A stretch of DNA of 64,000 bases, from positions 22,334,584 to 22,398,583 of the forward strand of contig NC_016134.3 of the NCBI RefSeq assembly GCF_000005505.3, in the 5' to 3' direction. Shown here in pieces: positions 11,994-23,362 of this stretch. The translations under genes were made by a program, and so were the position numbers. Position 1 is the first letter of the stretch. Each line of letters starts with the position of its first letter. The stretch is from Brachypodium distachyon (lineage: Eukaryota; Streptophyta; Magnoliopsida; Poales; Poaceae). Under the pieces are notes generated by a model. It worked only from the letters and a program-made list of their open reading frames with translations, made no database searches and was not told the origin of the DNA.

Positions 11994-13933
11994 TTACGAC
12001 GCTATAGGATGAGAGAGCATAAGCTCCCCCATGGATGCAGGCGACGCCGCGGGGCTCCTGGAAGCCGGGCTCGTCGCCCTCGCTGTAATCGGACTCGGGC
12101 TCCTCCTCAGCACGAGCCTTGTCTCGTCCCTAGGGAGGCCGCTCCTTGCCGGCGCGGGCTCGGCCTCGACTCCCCTGAGCTTCCTCTCTGCCGGCATCTC
12201 CGCCTGTAGGCTTCGCTCCAGCTCTGGGGTCATTCGGGCAGTCGCGGGAGAGATGCCCGATATCCCCGCAGTTGAAGCAAGCGCCGGCTGCTCGGCGCTC
12301 CTCGTGGCGCTGCTCGCGCCTCTGCTTGATACCCTGCAAGATGCGGCAATCCTGTGTGTCATGGGTGGCGTTGGCGTGGATGGGGCAGCGGGGCGCGTCG
12401 CCCGGCTTGCCGCCAGACCCGCCAGCGGACGAGGCCTTTTTTGCAGGCCTCGAGGTAGCCCTTGGTTCCGTGGCAAGCACTTCTTTAGCGAGCCCTCAGC
12501 AGGACTCGCGGCAGCCTTAGCTGCTAGTTTGGGCGCCAAGCGCCCTTCCTCGGCCATGGCACACTTGTGCGCCAAGGCGTAGAGTTCATGCGACGGCCGG
12601 ATCCGGTGCGTGTTCAGCTTCTCACGCATCTTGGGGTCACGGACGTTGATGGCGAAGGTGTTGATGATGGCGGCAACCTCCGCCTTAGGAATTGAGTAGG
12701 AGAGACTAGAGAAGCGGTTGATGAAGCTCCACAACGTCTCCCCTTGCTTTTGCACCACAGTGTGCAGCTCCGCCATGGTTCCCGAGCGCTTGTAGCCGTC
12801 CTGGAACGCACTGACAAAATGCTCGTGCAAGTCATCCCACGAGGAGATGGATCCTGCCGGCAAGTTGAGCAACCAAGTTCTCGCCGATCCTTTCAGGACC
12901 ATGGGGAACCAGTTGGCCTTAACCTTCTCATTGGCACCCACGGCGTTCATGCCCAACGAGTAGGTTAGGAGGAAATCCTTAGGGTTCGTGGTCCCGTCGT
13001 ACATCCCGAGCGTTGGCGGGGCTTGGAACTTGCGGGGCCACTCCACCTGCCGCAGTTCATAGGTGAACGCGGGGCAACCGTCGTCAGCCCCCTGGAGCAC
13101 TTCACCTTGGCCTCCGGGGTTGGCGCAGTCACGTGCAAGTTGGCGACGCCGCTCAAGGCGCTCGCGCAGATCCTCCAGCTGACGCGCGTTGAGCATCCCC
13201 CGCACGTCCGCGGGCAGGATGGTTGATGACGAGTCGACGGAGTCGTCGCGGGGTCCACGCCCGTGCAACGGCTACCGCCGGGCACCCCACGCTCCGGCTG
13301 GGGGTTAGGGCCTGCACCAAGCCCCACAACCGGGTCGGTGTCAGCCCTAGACTCGCCGCGCGATCCTCCTGACCAGCGGTTGGCTGCAGCGAGGAGGGCG
13401 GCGAGCTCTGCCGTCCACGCCTCGTGCGCCGGTGTTCCCTGCGACGGCTCGTAGCGCATGATGGCCTGAGCCGCCACGAGGGCTTCTGACCTAGTTCGGA
13501 CAGGAGGCACCACGTGCTCCTGCCCGGCGCTGCCATCTGGGACAGCTCCGGTGCCTCGCGGACAATCCCGCGAGCCGGAGGGAGTTGCTTGGGAAGCAAC
13601 AGAAGGATGCTGAGATGGACGCGGTTCGTCGTTGGCCCGCGACTGCTCGACGTGCGGCTCGCGAGCACGAGCGACGACCCGGCTATGACTGGCCCCAGCG
13701 CTAGGCTGCGGGGCTAGCCTCGGCCGGTCTCCAACGGAGCGCGGCGGAGGCGGAGGAAGTATCACTTGCTGCTGTTGCTGCACCCGGGCAGGCTCAGGGT
13801 TCTCTTGATCCTGCGACGTGCGTTGCACATCGTGTGACCGCGTGTTTGCCGCTGGGGCACCACGTGGCTCGATTCGAGAGTCGCCAACCTGCTTAGGAGG
13901 CATAGCGATGAGTACTGTCGTCGGAGAAGGCAA
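11994..13933 (-). pseudogene. Element B gag (frameshifted)
   Basis: The N-terminal frame begins near 13933 with a Pro/Gln-rich low-complexity stretch. A second frame from 13268 carries the gag core (PPTLGMYDGTTNPKDFL, GSARTWLLNLP, SSWDDLHEHFVSAF, LWSFINRFSSL). The CCHC knuckle (CFNCGDIGHLSRDCP) is intact but lies in a third frame at 12130-12480. So at least two frameshifts separate the parts of one original gag. This copy retains the knuckle arginine that is a stop in element A. Confidence 0.82.
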
Positions 13934-14082
13934 AGCTGATGTAGCTGAAGATGATGTCGCCGGCGATCACCTGCGTGCCAGATGTCGTAGCCCGGGGCTT
14001 AGACACCGGGGATGCTGGGCACCCCCTTTTAGGTTTGGAAGTGGGCGATGGGGATCGCTCCGGCGATCGCCGACGAGACCAA

Positions 14083-14920
14083 TGACGAGCGTAGCAATGA
14101 ACAAGCAAGTTTACCCAGGTTCGGGCCACCCGGAGGTGTAAAACCGTACGTCCTGCTTCTGAGTATGTATTAGCGAATGAACAAGTGTTTACAGGTTGCC
14201 GGGGGAGTCCCCAAGTGCTCTCTTCCCTTTCTGCTAAATGGCTACTTACTACTTCTGGACTAAATCTCTAGGAATCGTAACCCAGCTAGAGTCGACGACC
14301 CCTTTGACCAGTGGCCTCCGTCCTCCTTTTATAGTCAAGGGGATACCACAGGTGCCTCGGTCTGCACGGGGGACACGCTTTTGGACACGCGCCGAACAAA
14401 AACCCTAGGCAGCTTGCCTTTGCTGCGCTGGCATGCATGCACAGTACAAAACACTGTATCTAGGGCGATACGCGCCCTAGATTCACTGCGAGCTACTCAC
14501 TGTAGGTTGACTAGACAGGAAACCACTTCCCTGTCGGAGCATATAATGCTTGACTTGTGCCTCACTTCAAGCTCTGACCAGCCCTGCACAGAAGGAGCCT
14601 GCCGGGCGGCCACATGGCGTCGATACCCTGCCTGCACTGGGCACCGGCCCTAACGTAAGCGCCTACGTCAGGAGACACCCTCCCCGGCAAATGAGCTTCC
14701 CGGGGGGCGTCCTGATGGGAATCTTCACGCTGTCATCCCGGGTAACCCCCGCAGCCCGGCTAGTCCTGCTCTAGGGCAACCCCCTTCCCAGGCTTCCGCC
14801 GGGCTGGTGGCTTCACGGGCAGCTCGCACTGTGCTGCCCCGGGTGCCCTTCTTGCGAGGAGCAAGCGAGGCGACCCACGCGTTGAGCAACGGTGGCACCC
14901 CGGGTGTCACTGGTGCGACA
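14083..14920 (-). repeat. 5' LTR of element B
   Basis: The minus-strand start is TGTCGCACCAGTG at 14920, with a TATA box on the minus strand (CTATAAAAGG, plus 14329-14338). The U5 side contains CCCAGGTTCGGGCCACCCGG and GTAAAACCGTACGTCCTGC on the plus strand. The inner boundary at 14083 is a guess based on a minus-strand TCA followed by TTGGTCTCGTCGG, and may be off by tens of bases. Confidence 0.65.
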
Positions 14921-15411
14921 CTCGCTTATTTGCGGTTCTCATTAAATGCGTTTTAAGGAGCTTCCGGCCCTCGGGGGACTTGGTTCTACTTGGCGGATGG
15001 CCTCGAGGCACGCTAGGATTCACCAAGGAATGGGTCGCTGGTGGCGACTTATGTCCGAAGACATTTTTAGGTGACGCCCGGGCCAATGTAGGCCTTTCGA
15101 CGTCCCTTGGTGAGCGGCACTGGGGCAGCGACTCGGTTTTGGGGATCGTCCCTTCGTGACATTGTCGCTCGACGGGGTTCCCTTTACGAAGGTGGGTCGT
15201 ATGAGTGTCTCGCGTCACTCTTATCAAGGACTCATTTTTATTGATCCCTCACTTGCTTGTCTTAAGGTATGGCCCGATGGGCGCTTACAAGCCTTATGTA
15301 GACGTGGCCTCATTGGCGCTTACGATCCCCGGAAGTTTTGTGGAAAAGTGGCCGGTTGGGCGCTGATAGTCTTCTTTCGGGAGGGGCGAGGGTCGTCCTT
15401 GAGGTTCCTCC
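14921..15411 (-). other. 3' non-coding end of element C
   Basis: Between the integrase stop at 15412 and the LTR of B there is about 490 bp with no supported coding sequence. No match to the C or D LTR start is seen, so the 3' LTR of C appears to be missing. Nothing else was recognised. Confidence 0.6.
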
Positions 15412-18400
15412 TTAGGCGTAGAAACGCCGAAGTTTGTCACCGTTCCAGGCATGGACGAGGTTTTTGCCTTCCATGTTCTCGAGGTGGTATGCACCATTGC
15501 CCAATACCGCGGCGATGCGGTATGATCCTTCCCATTTAGGGCCGAGCTTGCGCTGGAGTTTTGGGTCGACGTTCTTTTTCAGCACGAGGTCTCCTTGGGA
15601 GAGAGCTCGTTCCCGCACCCTCGTGTTGTAGAAGCATGCGGTGCTCTGCTCGTAGATGGCGTACCTCATGAGGGCTTTGTCACAAACTTCTTCCACAAGG
15701 TCGACGACCGTCCTGTGATGCTTTTCATTTTCGATGAAGGCGAGCAAAGTAGCTTCTTGGAGTCTTTCGACTCGAGGTGAGCGGAACTCTACCTTGGCGG
15801 GAACAACTGCTTCAGCGCCATACACTAAAAAGAATGGTGTCCGGCCCGTGGAACGGCTTACGGAGGTGCGTATGCCCCAAACCACGCCGGCGAGTTCGTC
15901 CCCCCATGCTCCTCTTGCCTTGCTGGCCGTGTGTTCTACCCTTCGGCGAAGTTCTTGGAGAATTAATCCATTGGCTCTTTCGCATGCACCGTTGCTCTTG
16001 GGGTAGGCCAAGGATGCGAAGTGCATCTTGATCTCGAGGCATTCACAGAATTTGATGAATTCCTCATAGTCGAAGTGTTTGCCGTTGTCCACGGTTAGCT
16101 CTCGTGGGACACCATACCGACGTATGATGTTTTCCCAGAAAAAATTCTGGATGGCCTGTGACGTGATCTTGCCGAGTGACATAGCTTCTATCCATTTGGA
16201 CAAGTAATCAATCGTCACCACGAGGTATTTGCAGCCCCCGATGCATGCAGGGAAAGGCCCGAGAAGGTCCATTCCCCAGCGTGCAAATCACCAAGCTATT
16301 GGGATATTCTTCAGGGTCGTCACCGTCGCGTGCATTGACTTAGCCATTTTTTGGCAAGCTTCGCATCTTCGCAATATTGTGATTGCGTCTTGCACCATGG
16401 TGGGCCAATAGAATCCCTGTCGTAAAGCCTTCGCCGCGGTGGCTCTTGGTGCAAGATGATGGCCGCACACTCCGGAGTGGGTCTCCTGGAGGAGCTCAGC
16501 CACCTTGTCGGGGGTTATGCACTTGAGTAGTGCGGCCGCACCCTTTTTGTAAAGGATGCCGTCGAAGAGGACGTACATCTTTGCTTTTGCAAGCAAAGTT
16601 TTAGCGCTTGGGCCTTCTGCCTCCGCATCCACCTCTCCTTTCAAGGCGCGGATAATTGGCGTCATCCAAGAGAGTGGATTGTCGATGACCATGCTGGTCT
16701 TCAAAGTTTCGTCAGAGTCATCGGCTTCTACTCCTATGGATGGGGCACAGATCACCTCGAAGAATACGCCGGGTGGCAAAGGTTCCTTGGAACCGGCCGT
16801 TCGGGCTAATCTGTCGGCGAGGTGATTTTCTCCTCGTGGGATGCATCGCACCTCCATGCCCAGGAAGTACCGTTCCATCTTGCGAACTTCTTCAATATAC
16901 TTTCTCATCCTTTCATCAAGGCATTGATATGACTTGTCCATTTGGTTTATCATCAGCTGGGAGTCACCTCGGATGAGAAGGCGTCGAACACCCATGGCTT
17001 TAGCCAACCAGAGTCCGAGAAGGAGTGCTTTGTACTCCGCCATATTGTTGGTTGCGTTGAAGTCGAGGTGGGCGCCGTACTCCAAGATTTTTCCTTCGGG
17101 GCTAACGAGTACGACTCCAACCCCAGCACCATTGAGGCGCTTGGAGCCATCGAACCTCATTATCCAATGTCGTTCGGGGGCCCCGGCCTTGGGCGACGTC
17201 TCTTCGGGCGGGGCTAGCGGCGCATGCCACTCGGCCACGAAGTCGGCGAGGACCTAGGATTTTATAGCCGTTCTCGTGGTGAGCTCCAGCGAGAAGGGAG
17301 CTAGTTCTGTTGCCCATTTGGCGATTCTCCCGGTGGCCTCCTTGTTGCCGAAGACTTCTTTGAGTGGGAACGCCGTCGGCACCATGATGGTGTGGCCCAT
17401 GAAGTAATGACGGAGATTTCGAGAGGCCATGAGCAGGGCGTACGCGATCTTTTCGATCTGGGTGTATCGATCCTTTGCTCCTCCCAAAGCTTCGCTCACG
17501 TAATACACCGGGCGTTGTGACCCATCTTCTTCCTTCACGAGGGCTGCACTTACGGCGACCGGGGTCGCGGCGAGGTACAGGAGCAATGGTTCTCCTTGCT
17601 TCGGGCTCGTGAGGAGTGGAGGAGTCAACAAATAGGTTTTGAGTTCCTCGAAGGCCCTTTGAGCTTTGTCGGTCCACTCAAAGTTGTTAAGGCCCTTCAG
17701 AACTTTGAAAAAGGGAAGACCCTTCTCGGCTGATCGGGCGACGAATCATCCTAATGCCACTATCTTCCCTGCTAGGCACTGCACGTCTTTGACGGAGCGA
17801 GGAGGCTCCATCTCTAGGATGGCCCTGATTTTTCCGGGTTGGCCTCAATCCCCCGTTGGGAGACGAGGAAACCCAAGAGTTTTCCTCCTCGAACTCCGAA
17901 CGCGCACTTCTCGGGATTGAGCTTCACGCCGTATTTGCGGAGGATGTTGAAGGTTTCTTGCAAGTCTTCGGGATGGGTATTAGCCACTTGACTTTTGATG
18001 ACGGCGTCATCAACATAGACTTCGGTGCTTCTCCCCAATTTCTCTTTGAGGATGAGGCTGACGAGGCGTTGGAATGTCGCACCGGCGTTCCTCAAACCAA
18101 AAGGCATTCTGTGATAGCAGAAGGTGCCAATGGGAGTGATGAATCTGGTCTTCTCCTCGTCTTCCTTGGCCATGTGGACTTGGTGATACCCCAAATAGGC
18201 GTCCAAGAAGCTAAACCTCTCGCGTCCTGCCGTGGAGTCGACTAGCTGGTCGATCCGCGGGAGAGGGTAGTCGTCCTTGGGACGCGCCTTGTTCAAGTCG
18301 GTGAAGTCGACACACATCTGCCACTTGCCGTTGGCTTTCTTCACCAAGACCGGATTGGCCAACCACTTGGGGTGCCAAACTTCTCGGATGAGTCCCGCCT

Positions 18401-19142
18401 CGCAGAGCTTCGCAATTTCTTGCTTGATGACCTCGCTCCGTGGAGAGTTTCCAGAGTTTTTGCTTCACGGGCGCCTTGTTGGGCCTTACAGCGAGTCGAT
18501 GTTCCATGACGTCACGTGAGACTCCTCCGAGGGAGACCAAGCGAAAAGGTCGGAGTTCTCCCGGAGCGTTCGATCGAGAGGTCGGCCCCGATCTTCACGA
18601 CGCGCGTGGCGTCATTGCCGGAGATGCGTATCTCCTTAAGCTCTCCCTCAGGAAGGGGCTTAGGGATGTAGCGCTCCGGGTGATCGGTCTTGGACTCCCC
18701 TGTGCCTGAGAGCACGTGGACACTTTTGAACGCTTCTCCCTTCTCGGCGCACTTAGTCTCGTGGCGATATAGCGTCTTCCTATCGAAGGATTGCTTGCCA
18801 CGGACCGTGATCACGTCTTTTGGGCCCGGGATCTTCATGCACAGGAAGTTGTGGTGGACAGCAGCAGAGGCGGTTCAAGGTCGTCCTGCCAAGGATGGCG
18901 TTGAAGGAGGCCTCCATGTCCACCACGTCGAAGCACACGAGCTCGGTCCGGTGATTAGTGGCATCTCCAAAGGTCGTGAGGAGCTCAATTTGGCCGAGCG
19001 GCTGGATGGACTTGCCTGGAACGAAGCCGGTTAGGGGGTAAAGCGACGGTTGCAAGGAACCGTTCTTGTATCCTCCTTGTGGCTCCATCAGCTTCTTTAG
19101 CGTGCTCAGGTACAAAATGTCAGCGGAGCTTCCGCCATCCAC
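15412..19142 (-). pseudogene. Element C pol: protease, RT, dual RNase H, integrase (broken)
   Basis: Minus-strand order. Protease 18780-19142 (VDGGSSADILYL altered triad context, FNAILGRTTLN). RT 17814-18540 (MCVDFTDLNKARPKDDYPLP, LGYHQVHMA, MPFGLRNAGATFQ, catalytic YVDDAVIKS, LLGFLVSQRGIEANP). First RNase H 17254-17631 ([27 protein letters not shown]). Second RNase H 16288-17238 (WIMRFDGSKRLNGAGVGVVL, NNMAEYKALLLGL). Integrase from 16480 (H...CEACQKMAK) continuing at 15412-16272 (GMDLLGPFPA, VDNGKHFD, PKSNGACERANGL). In-frame stops: TAG after TAIKS (about 17251-17253) and TGA after IPIAW (about 16285-16287). The RT N-terminus is frameshifted and the RT tail is broken near 17814. Confidence 0.88.
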
Positions 19143-19144
19143 AA

Positions 19145-20174
19145 TTATTTTCTTGAGCTCGCAATTTGAGACGATGGCGTCACGAAGAGGGCGTCGTCGT
19201 GTGGGAAGCGTATCCCCTTAGCGTCTTCTTCGGTGAAGGAAATGGGTACACTCGCCCACTTGGGTGGTGGCATTGGGGTGAAGGTTCCAACGACGTTGAC
19301 TTCGCGCGCATACTCCTTGCGTTGCCTCTTTGACCCTCGGCCTGTGGCGGAGCCCCCGAGTATCACCCCGACATGGTGAGCGGGTTCTTGAAACGGGAGG
19401 TTCTCTTCCTTGGGCGCAGGGTCGGCAAGGAGCACATTGGTGGAGCGCGGAGCCTCGAGCGCCTTCTCGTCCCTATGTCGGGCTTGCATTCATGCTTGAA
19501 ACTCTTCACGAGCTGCGATGAGGGTATTACACTCTTCGGTGTTGTGGCTCGCCAAGTTGTGGATAAGGCATCTTCCGGCGCCTCCCTCGGCGGTGCGAGG
19601 AGGCTTCTTGGGCTGCCAAGTTTTTTGGGACGAGGTTTGCCCTTCGACGGCGAAGATCTTTTGGGCTTGATCACCGGGCGCTTTCTTCCCCCGCCTCCTC
19701 TTCCTCTTGGAAGATGGTGCGGATGCCCGAGGCTGATCCGATGAGGGAGTCCCTTCGGGCGCACCGCGTGGCGTGTCCTTCTTGGCAATGTCTCCATCTT
19801 CGCCCCGAGCATATTCTTGCAAGATTCGGTAGAGCTCTTCGGTCGTCTTTGGAGGGTTGCGACTTAGAGCGCGATTCACTTCTCCTTGGAGAAGGCCTTG
19901 CAGGCAAGCGTCGATCACGGTCGTTGACGGCGGGTTGGCGATTCGGCTTCGGACCTTCGCAAAGCGATGGAAGAAGCTTCGGAGAGACTCTCCCGGCCTT
20001 TGTTTCACGGCGTAAAGCTCGTGAGCCCGCACGGGTTCTTTGAAATTTCCCTGGAAGTTGGCGATGAAGACCTCTTGGAGGCGCTCCCACGAATGCATGA
20101 AATTTTTCCGCAGGTTATACAACCAAGTTTATGCCATCCCGGTGAGCGCGAGCGGGAAAAGGTTGCACATCTCG
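19145..20174 (-). pseudogene. Element C gag, C-terminal half
   Basis: Minus-strand gag core: SWERLQEVFIANFQGNF, VKQRPGESLRSFFHRFAKVR, then NRALSRNPPKTTEELYRIL and a basic tail (KRKRRRGKKA). No CCHC knuckle is evident. A stop near 19490 separates it from the stretch leading to protease. The upstream half of gag is displaced to 25352-26265 by the NON insertion at 20174/25352. TCTCG is present on both sides. Confidence 0.8.
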
Positions 20175-21188
20175 TGATATGGACATGATCACCATGGATA
20201 CGACCATTAGAACCCTAATTGTTGGTGTATCTAATAAAAATTATAATCAGGTGAATTCAATTACAAAATGTTTTCAATATGTTACTTGCAATGAGGCGGA
20301 GCTACTATCTTGTGTAATCTTATTATGTAGGCATCTTAATGAACTTTACAAATCCAAAGTGAAGATGAAGTGTGATAACCTGCAAAAGGGAGATTCAAAG
20401 TGAAGTCTATCAAGTCTACTTTCCAACAAATCAAACGGCACATGATTCGGAGCTTGCTAGAGAAAGATATCACGAATTAAAGTTGAATCCGATTCGGGTC
20501 CGAGCTGCCTGGAGACCCGAATTTGTTTTAATCACCCAGGCCGCATCCGGAGTCCAAATCAAGCAAACAAGTACTTGTTGGAAATTTAATTACAAGACCT
20601 TTCCAACGGATCTGGCCCCATCAAGAGATTCCACTCGTGCTGACCGTGGCGGACAAAACAAGCTGACGGATCTGTTTTTTTGTTTCCTAAAGAGTTGTAG
20701 TTTGTTAGGGAAGATAGAGATAGAGTTGGATTTCAGCCTCCTTACTCAAGGTGGACGAAAATATCTCTCCCTCATCCTATTTATATCCCATGAGCCCCCC
20801 TATGGAGCCTTGGGTTTTGATTAGATAAAGTTTAGCCATCTTTGCTACTTTCGTGTAATCGCGTGTGTCGGTTAGACCACCTGTTTTACCGTCGTCAAGA
20901 CTCCAACTTATCGTCTCGTTGAGACATTGGTTTGATATACTATACTCGCAATTTTAGATTGCATCCGCTACTTATCTTGTTCTTGCTTGTTCTTCGATTG
21001 CTTGCAGGAACAAAGACCTTCGTGGTCAGGTTGATCGTGCCCCCGCGTGATCAATAACCCTCTGGAGTTGGTGTATCGATTGCTAAGGCGCTGCCTCCTA
21101 GGCCGTAGTCGGATCGTCAACGTCACCTCCTACCCAAATCGAGAGTTATCAATCTCATCGAAAGATCGGGACACCCTGACCCGCATCA
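20175..21188 (+). repeat. 5' LTR of NON
   Basis: It begins TGATATGGACATG and ends CCGCATCA. A TATTTATA box lies at 20779-20786, placing the transcription start about 30 bp on and defining U3 (20175 to about 20810) and R-U5. R-U5 is shared with the AUT LTR and with the solo LTRs at 59.2 and 60.5 kb; U3 is shared with the solo LTRs only. Confidence 0.95.
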
Positions 21189-21190
21189 CG

Positions 21191-21202
21191 TGGTATCAGA
21201 GC
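21191..21202 (+). promoter_or_regulatory. Primer-binding site of NON (initiator Met-tRNA)
   Basis: TGGTATCAGAGC lies two bases after the 5' LTR. It is the standard plant retrotransposon site complementary to the 3' end of initiator methionine tRNA, the primer for minus-strand DNA synthesis. The following TTAAGG is less certain. Confidence 0.93.
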
Positions 21203-21550
21203 TTAAGGTTGCTCGGTGAGATTTTTCCAGTTTATCCGTAGTTTAGATCTGTTTTTACCTATCGTCTAGAAAAAGCCAAAAAAAAATTAGAATTAGTTAC
21301 CTTGTCCTAGAACCAATCTGAGCCTTGCAATTTTCACTTTAGTATTTGCATTGTTGAATCTTTGCTGCATTAATCGTGTCGAGTTGCTGGATTAGATTGG
21401 ATCGTTTTTCAGATTTTTTCTACTAGATCGAACTTGCTTTTGGTTTTCTTGTTCTTCGTGTGACGCAGGTTTCCTTCATCAATCTTCCGCCGCCAAACTT
21501 CCTACCACACCACCGCCATAATCTCTCGCCGCCACCATATCTTCCACCAA

Positions 21551-21672
21551 GTCCCTCTTGGAGTCCTACACCGAGTCCCTCATCGAGTCTTACACCGAGT
21601 CCCTCTTCGAGTCCTACACCGAGTCCCTCGTCAAGTCCTACACTGTGTCCCTCTTCGAGTTCTACATCGAGT
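21551..21672 (+). repeat. 24-bp minisatellite in NON leader
   Basis: About five units of a 24-bp motif (core GAGTCCTACACCGAGTCCCTC) with small changes. It is the reverse-orientation counterpart of 9463-9575 in AUT. One frame (21460-21765) reads Ser-Pro-Thr repeats, but there is no sign that this leader frame is translated. Confidence 0.85.
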
Positions 21673-22810
21673 CGGCAAATAATAGTTTTCAGCCGCGAGT
21701 TCGAGTTTGAGTCCAATAAGGAGTGCTTTTGGAAAGTGTTTCATCATAGATCGAATTTTGTTTAGAGATCAAGTTGTTTGGAAAGTTGTATAAAAAAGAA
21801 AGGAAAGAAAGAAAGAAAAAAAACGAAATAAAAAAGAGAAAGAGTTCAAGTCAGTTTCGAACCCGAGTCCGAATAGAATTTTAGTTTCGGGTGGGTTTGA
21901 CCCGTGTTCAGTAAAATGGGCGTATCTTTTGCGTACCAACTCGGATTTGGACGTTCTTGGATTTTTTGGAAAGCTCACGACGAGGCGCGCCAGAAAATAT
22001 CCAGGGCGTTGCCCTTCAATTTGACCCTCAAATTCGGTTTGTAAGGTGGACTTTCGGAGCTTCCAAGTTTCTGCATCCGTTTTCCGGCGTCGCTACAGCC
22101 CGGTGTTTCTCAGTTTTCTCCACCGTCCGACATCCGTTTTGAGTGATCTTGCCCTTGCTGGAAAGCTTGTGTCGATACCCTTCTAACCCATATTTTTCCA
22201 TATTTTTCTGAATTTTTCTTACTGCAGCCTTTGCTGTTCTTCGACAGACCGACGTACAGTTTTCCGGTCTTTCTTTTGTGTGAGTTTCTGGGGTTAAAAA
22301 AGAAAGAACAAAAAAAGAAGAAGAAAAGAATAAGAAGCCAAACAGAAGGCCACAAAAAGAAAACAAAAGAAAAAAAATCCTAGGGATTTACTTGTTGTGC
22401 CATCTTTTGATCTATCTATTCCTACCTTCTTCAGTATCTAGGCTTAGATTATTTCTGTAATTCGTTCTTATCGACTCCAGCAGCTAGGACTAGCATTATT
22501 GAGCGTATTTTCAACTTTGCATTGCTGATTTGATTATTTGTTATTCTTTGCTACTCACAAAAGCCTCCAAGCTCCACAGATTCTACACCTAGGTTGGTTT
22601 CTTACCGAGGCATCGATACATTTAATCTTCGGAGGGCTTGGTTACGCCGCTGGCCATCACCTTCCTGTTTTGCATGGTAAGAACTCGTAAGAACTTGATT
22701 TTTAGCTTGCGAGTTGAGCAACTTGTAGCCACATCCTAGTAGTTGATAGGAACATATTACTGTGATTTGTTTCTTGTTTTCTACTAACCATGACAGGACT
22801 TACATGAAGC

Positions 22811-23362
22811 ATGGCAACTAGACCGATGCTATTTCGTGACCGCGATGAGTGCTTTTCACCCCGGGCATCTTCCACGTCTCTTGTTGATAATGCCACGGCA
22901 ACGGTACAAAACAATCCTTCTAATACAATTAAATTGTGTGTACCTTTCTTTGGGGGGGAAAATGATGCTGAAACGTATATAGATTGGGAGCTAGCTTTAA
23001 CTGCACAATTCACATGCTTCCATGTACTTGGTAGTTGCAAGGTTCAAATTGCTAGTAGTACACTTACTTTTGCTGCTTTATCTTGGTGGAATGAGATAGT
23101 TAGAGAAAAGAAAATTCCCCACACTTGGGTTGATATGAAGAAAATCATGAGAGAAAAATATGTCCCTTTTAGTTATGCTTTTAACTTGCGTTCAAAATTA
23201 CGACGTTTGGCACAAGATGATAAAACTGTTGATGATTACTACAATGAGTTCCAAATTATAACCTTGCGATCTAGTTTAGATGAAACCGAACAAAGAAAAA
23301 TGGATAGGTTTTATTGTGGGCTTAACTTTGATATTTCTTACATGATTGAATATGGAAAATAG
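22811..23362 (+). CDS. NON gag-like ORF
   Basis: The start ATG at 22811 follows a ~1.6-kb leader and the ORF gives 183 aa. The gag core is visible: VPFFGGENDAETYIDWELAL near residue 50, then WWNEIVREKKIPHTWVDMKKIM, REKYVPFSYAFNLRSKLRRL and VDDYYNEFQIITLR. This is the same layout as AUT gag (WDDLKRIMRARYVP, QDYYQEM). No zinc knuckle follows. It ends at a single TAG (23360-23362), after which the same frame stays open and still aligns with the post-gag segment of AUT (NLARKVERKLQRG versus HIACKAEREVQGR). It may make a particle-forming gag able to join AUT-type particles. Function is inferred. Confidence 0.75.
   Translation: MATRPMLFRDRDECFSPRASSTSLVDNATATVQNNPSNTIKLCVPFFGGENDAETYIDWELALTAQFTCFHVLGSCKVQIASSTLTFAALSWWNEIVREKKIPHTWVDMKKIMREKYVPFSYAFNLRSKLRRLAQDDKTVDDYYNEFQIITLRSSLDETEQRKMDRFYCGLNFDISYMIEYGK

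Larger units (their letters stand above)
10001..14920 (-). mobile_element. Element B: internally deleted Tat-type gypsy retrotransposon
   Basis: Same family as A. On the minus strand it has a 5' LTR (14920 to about 14083), short leader, gag, protease, the first part of RT, then a jump straight to LTR sequence (10754-10001). Everything from the RT active site through integrase is gone. The LTR copy at 10001 is itself cut off at the 126-bp filler. Its outer 5' end is TGTCGCACC on the minus strand, with CTCGC (14921-14925) as a possible target copy that cannot be confirmed because the other end is lost. Confidence 0.82.

Noticed and set aside
21460..21765. Ser/Pro/Thr-rich repeat frame in the NON leader
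   Set aside because: It is the translation of the 24-bp minisatellite in an untranslated leader; no start context or conservation is evident.
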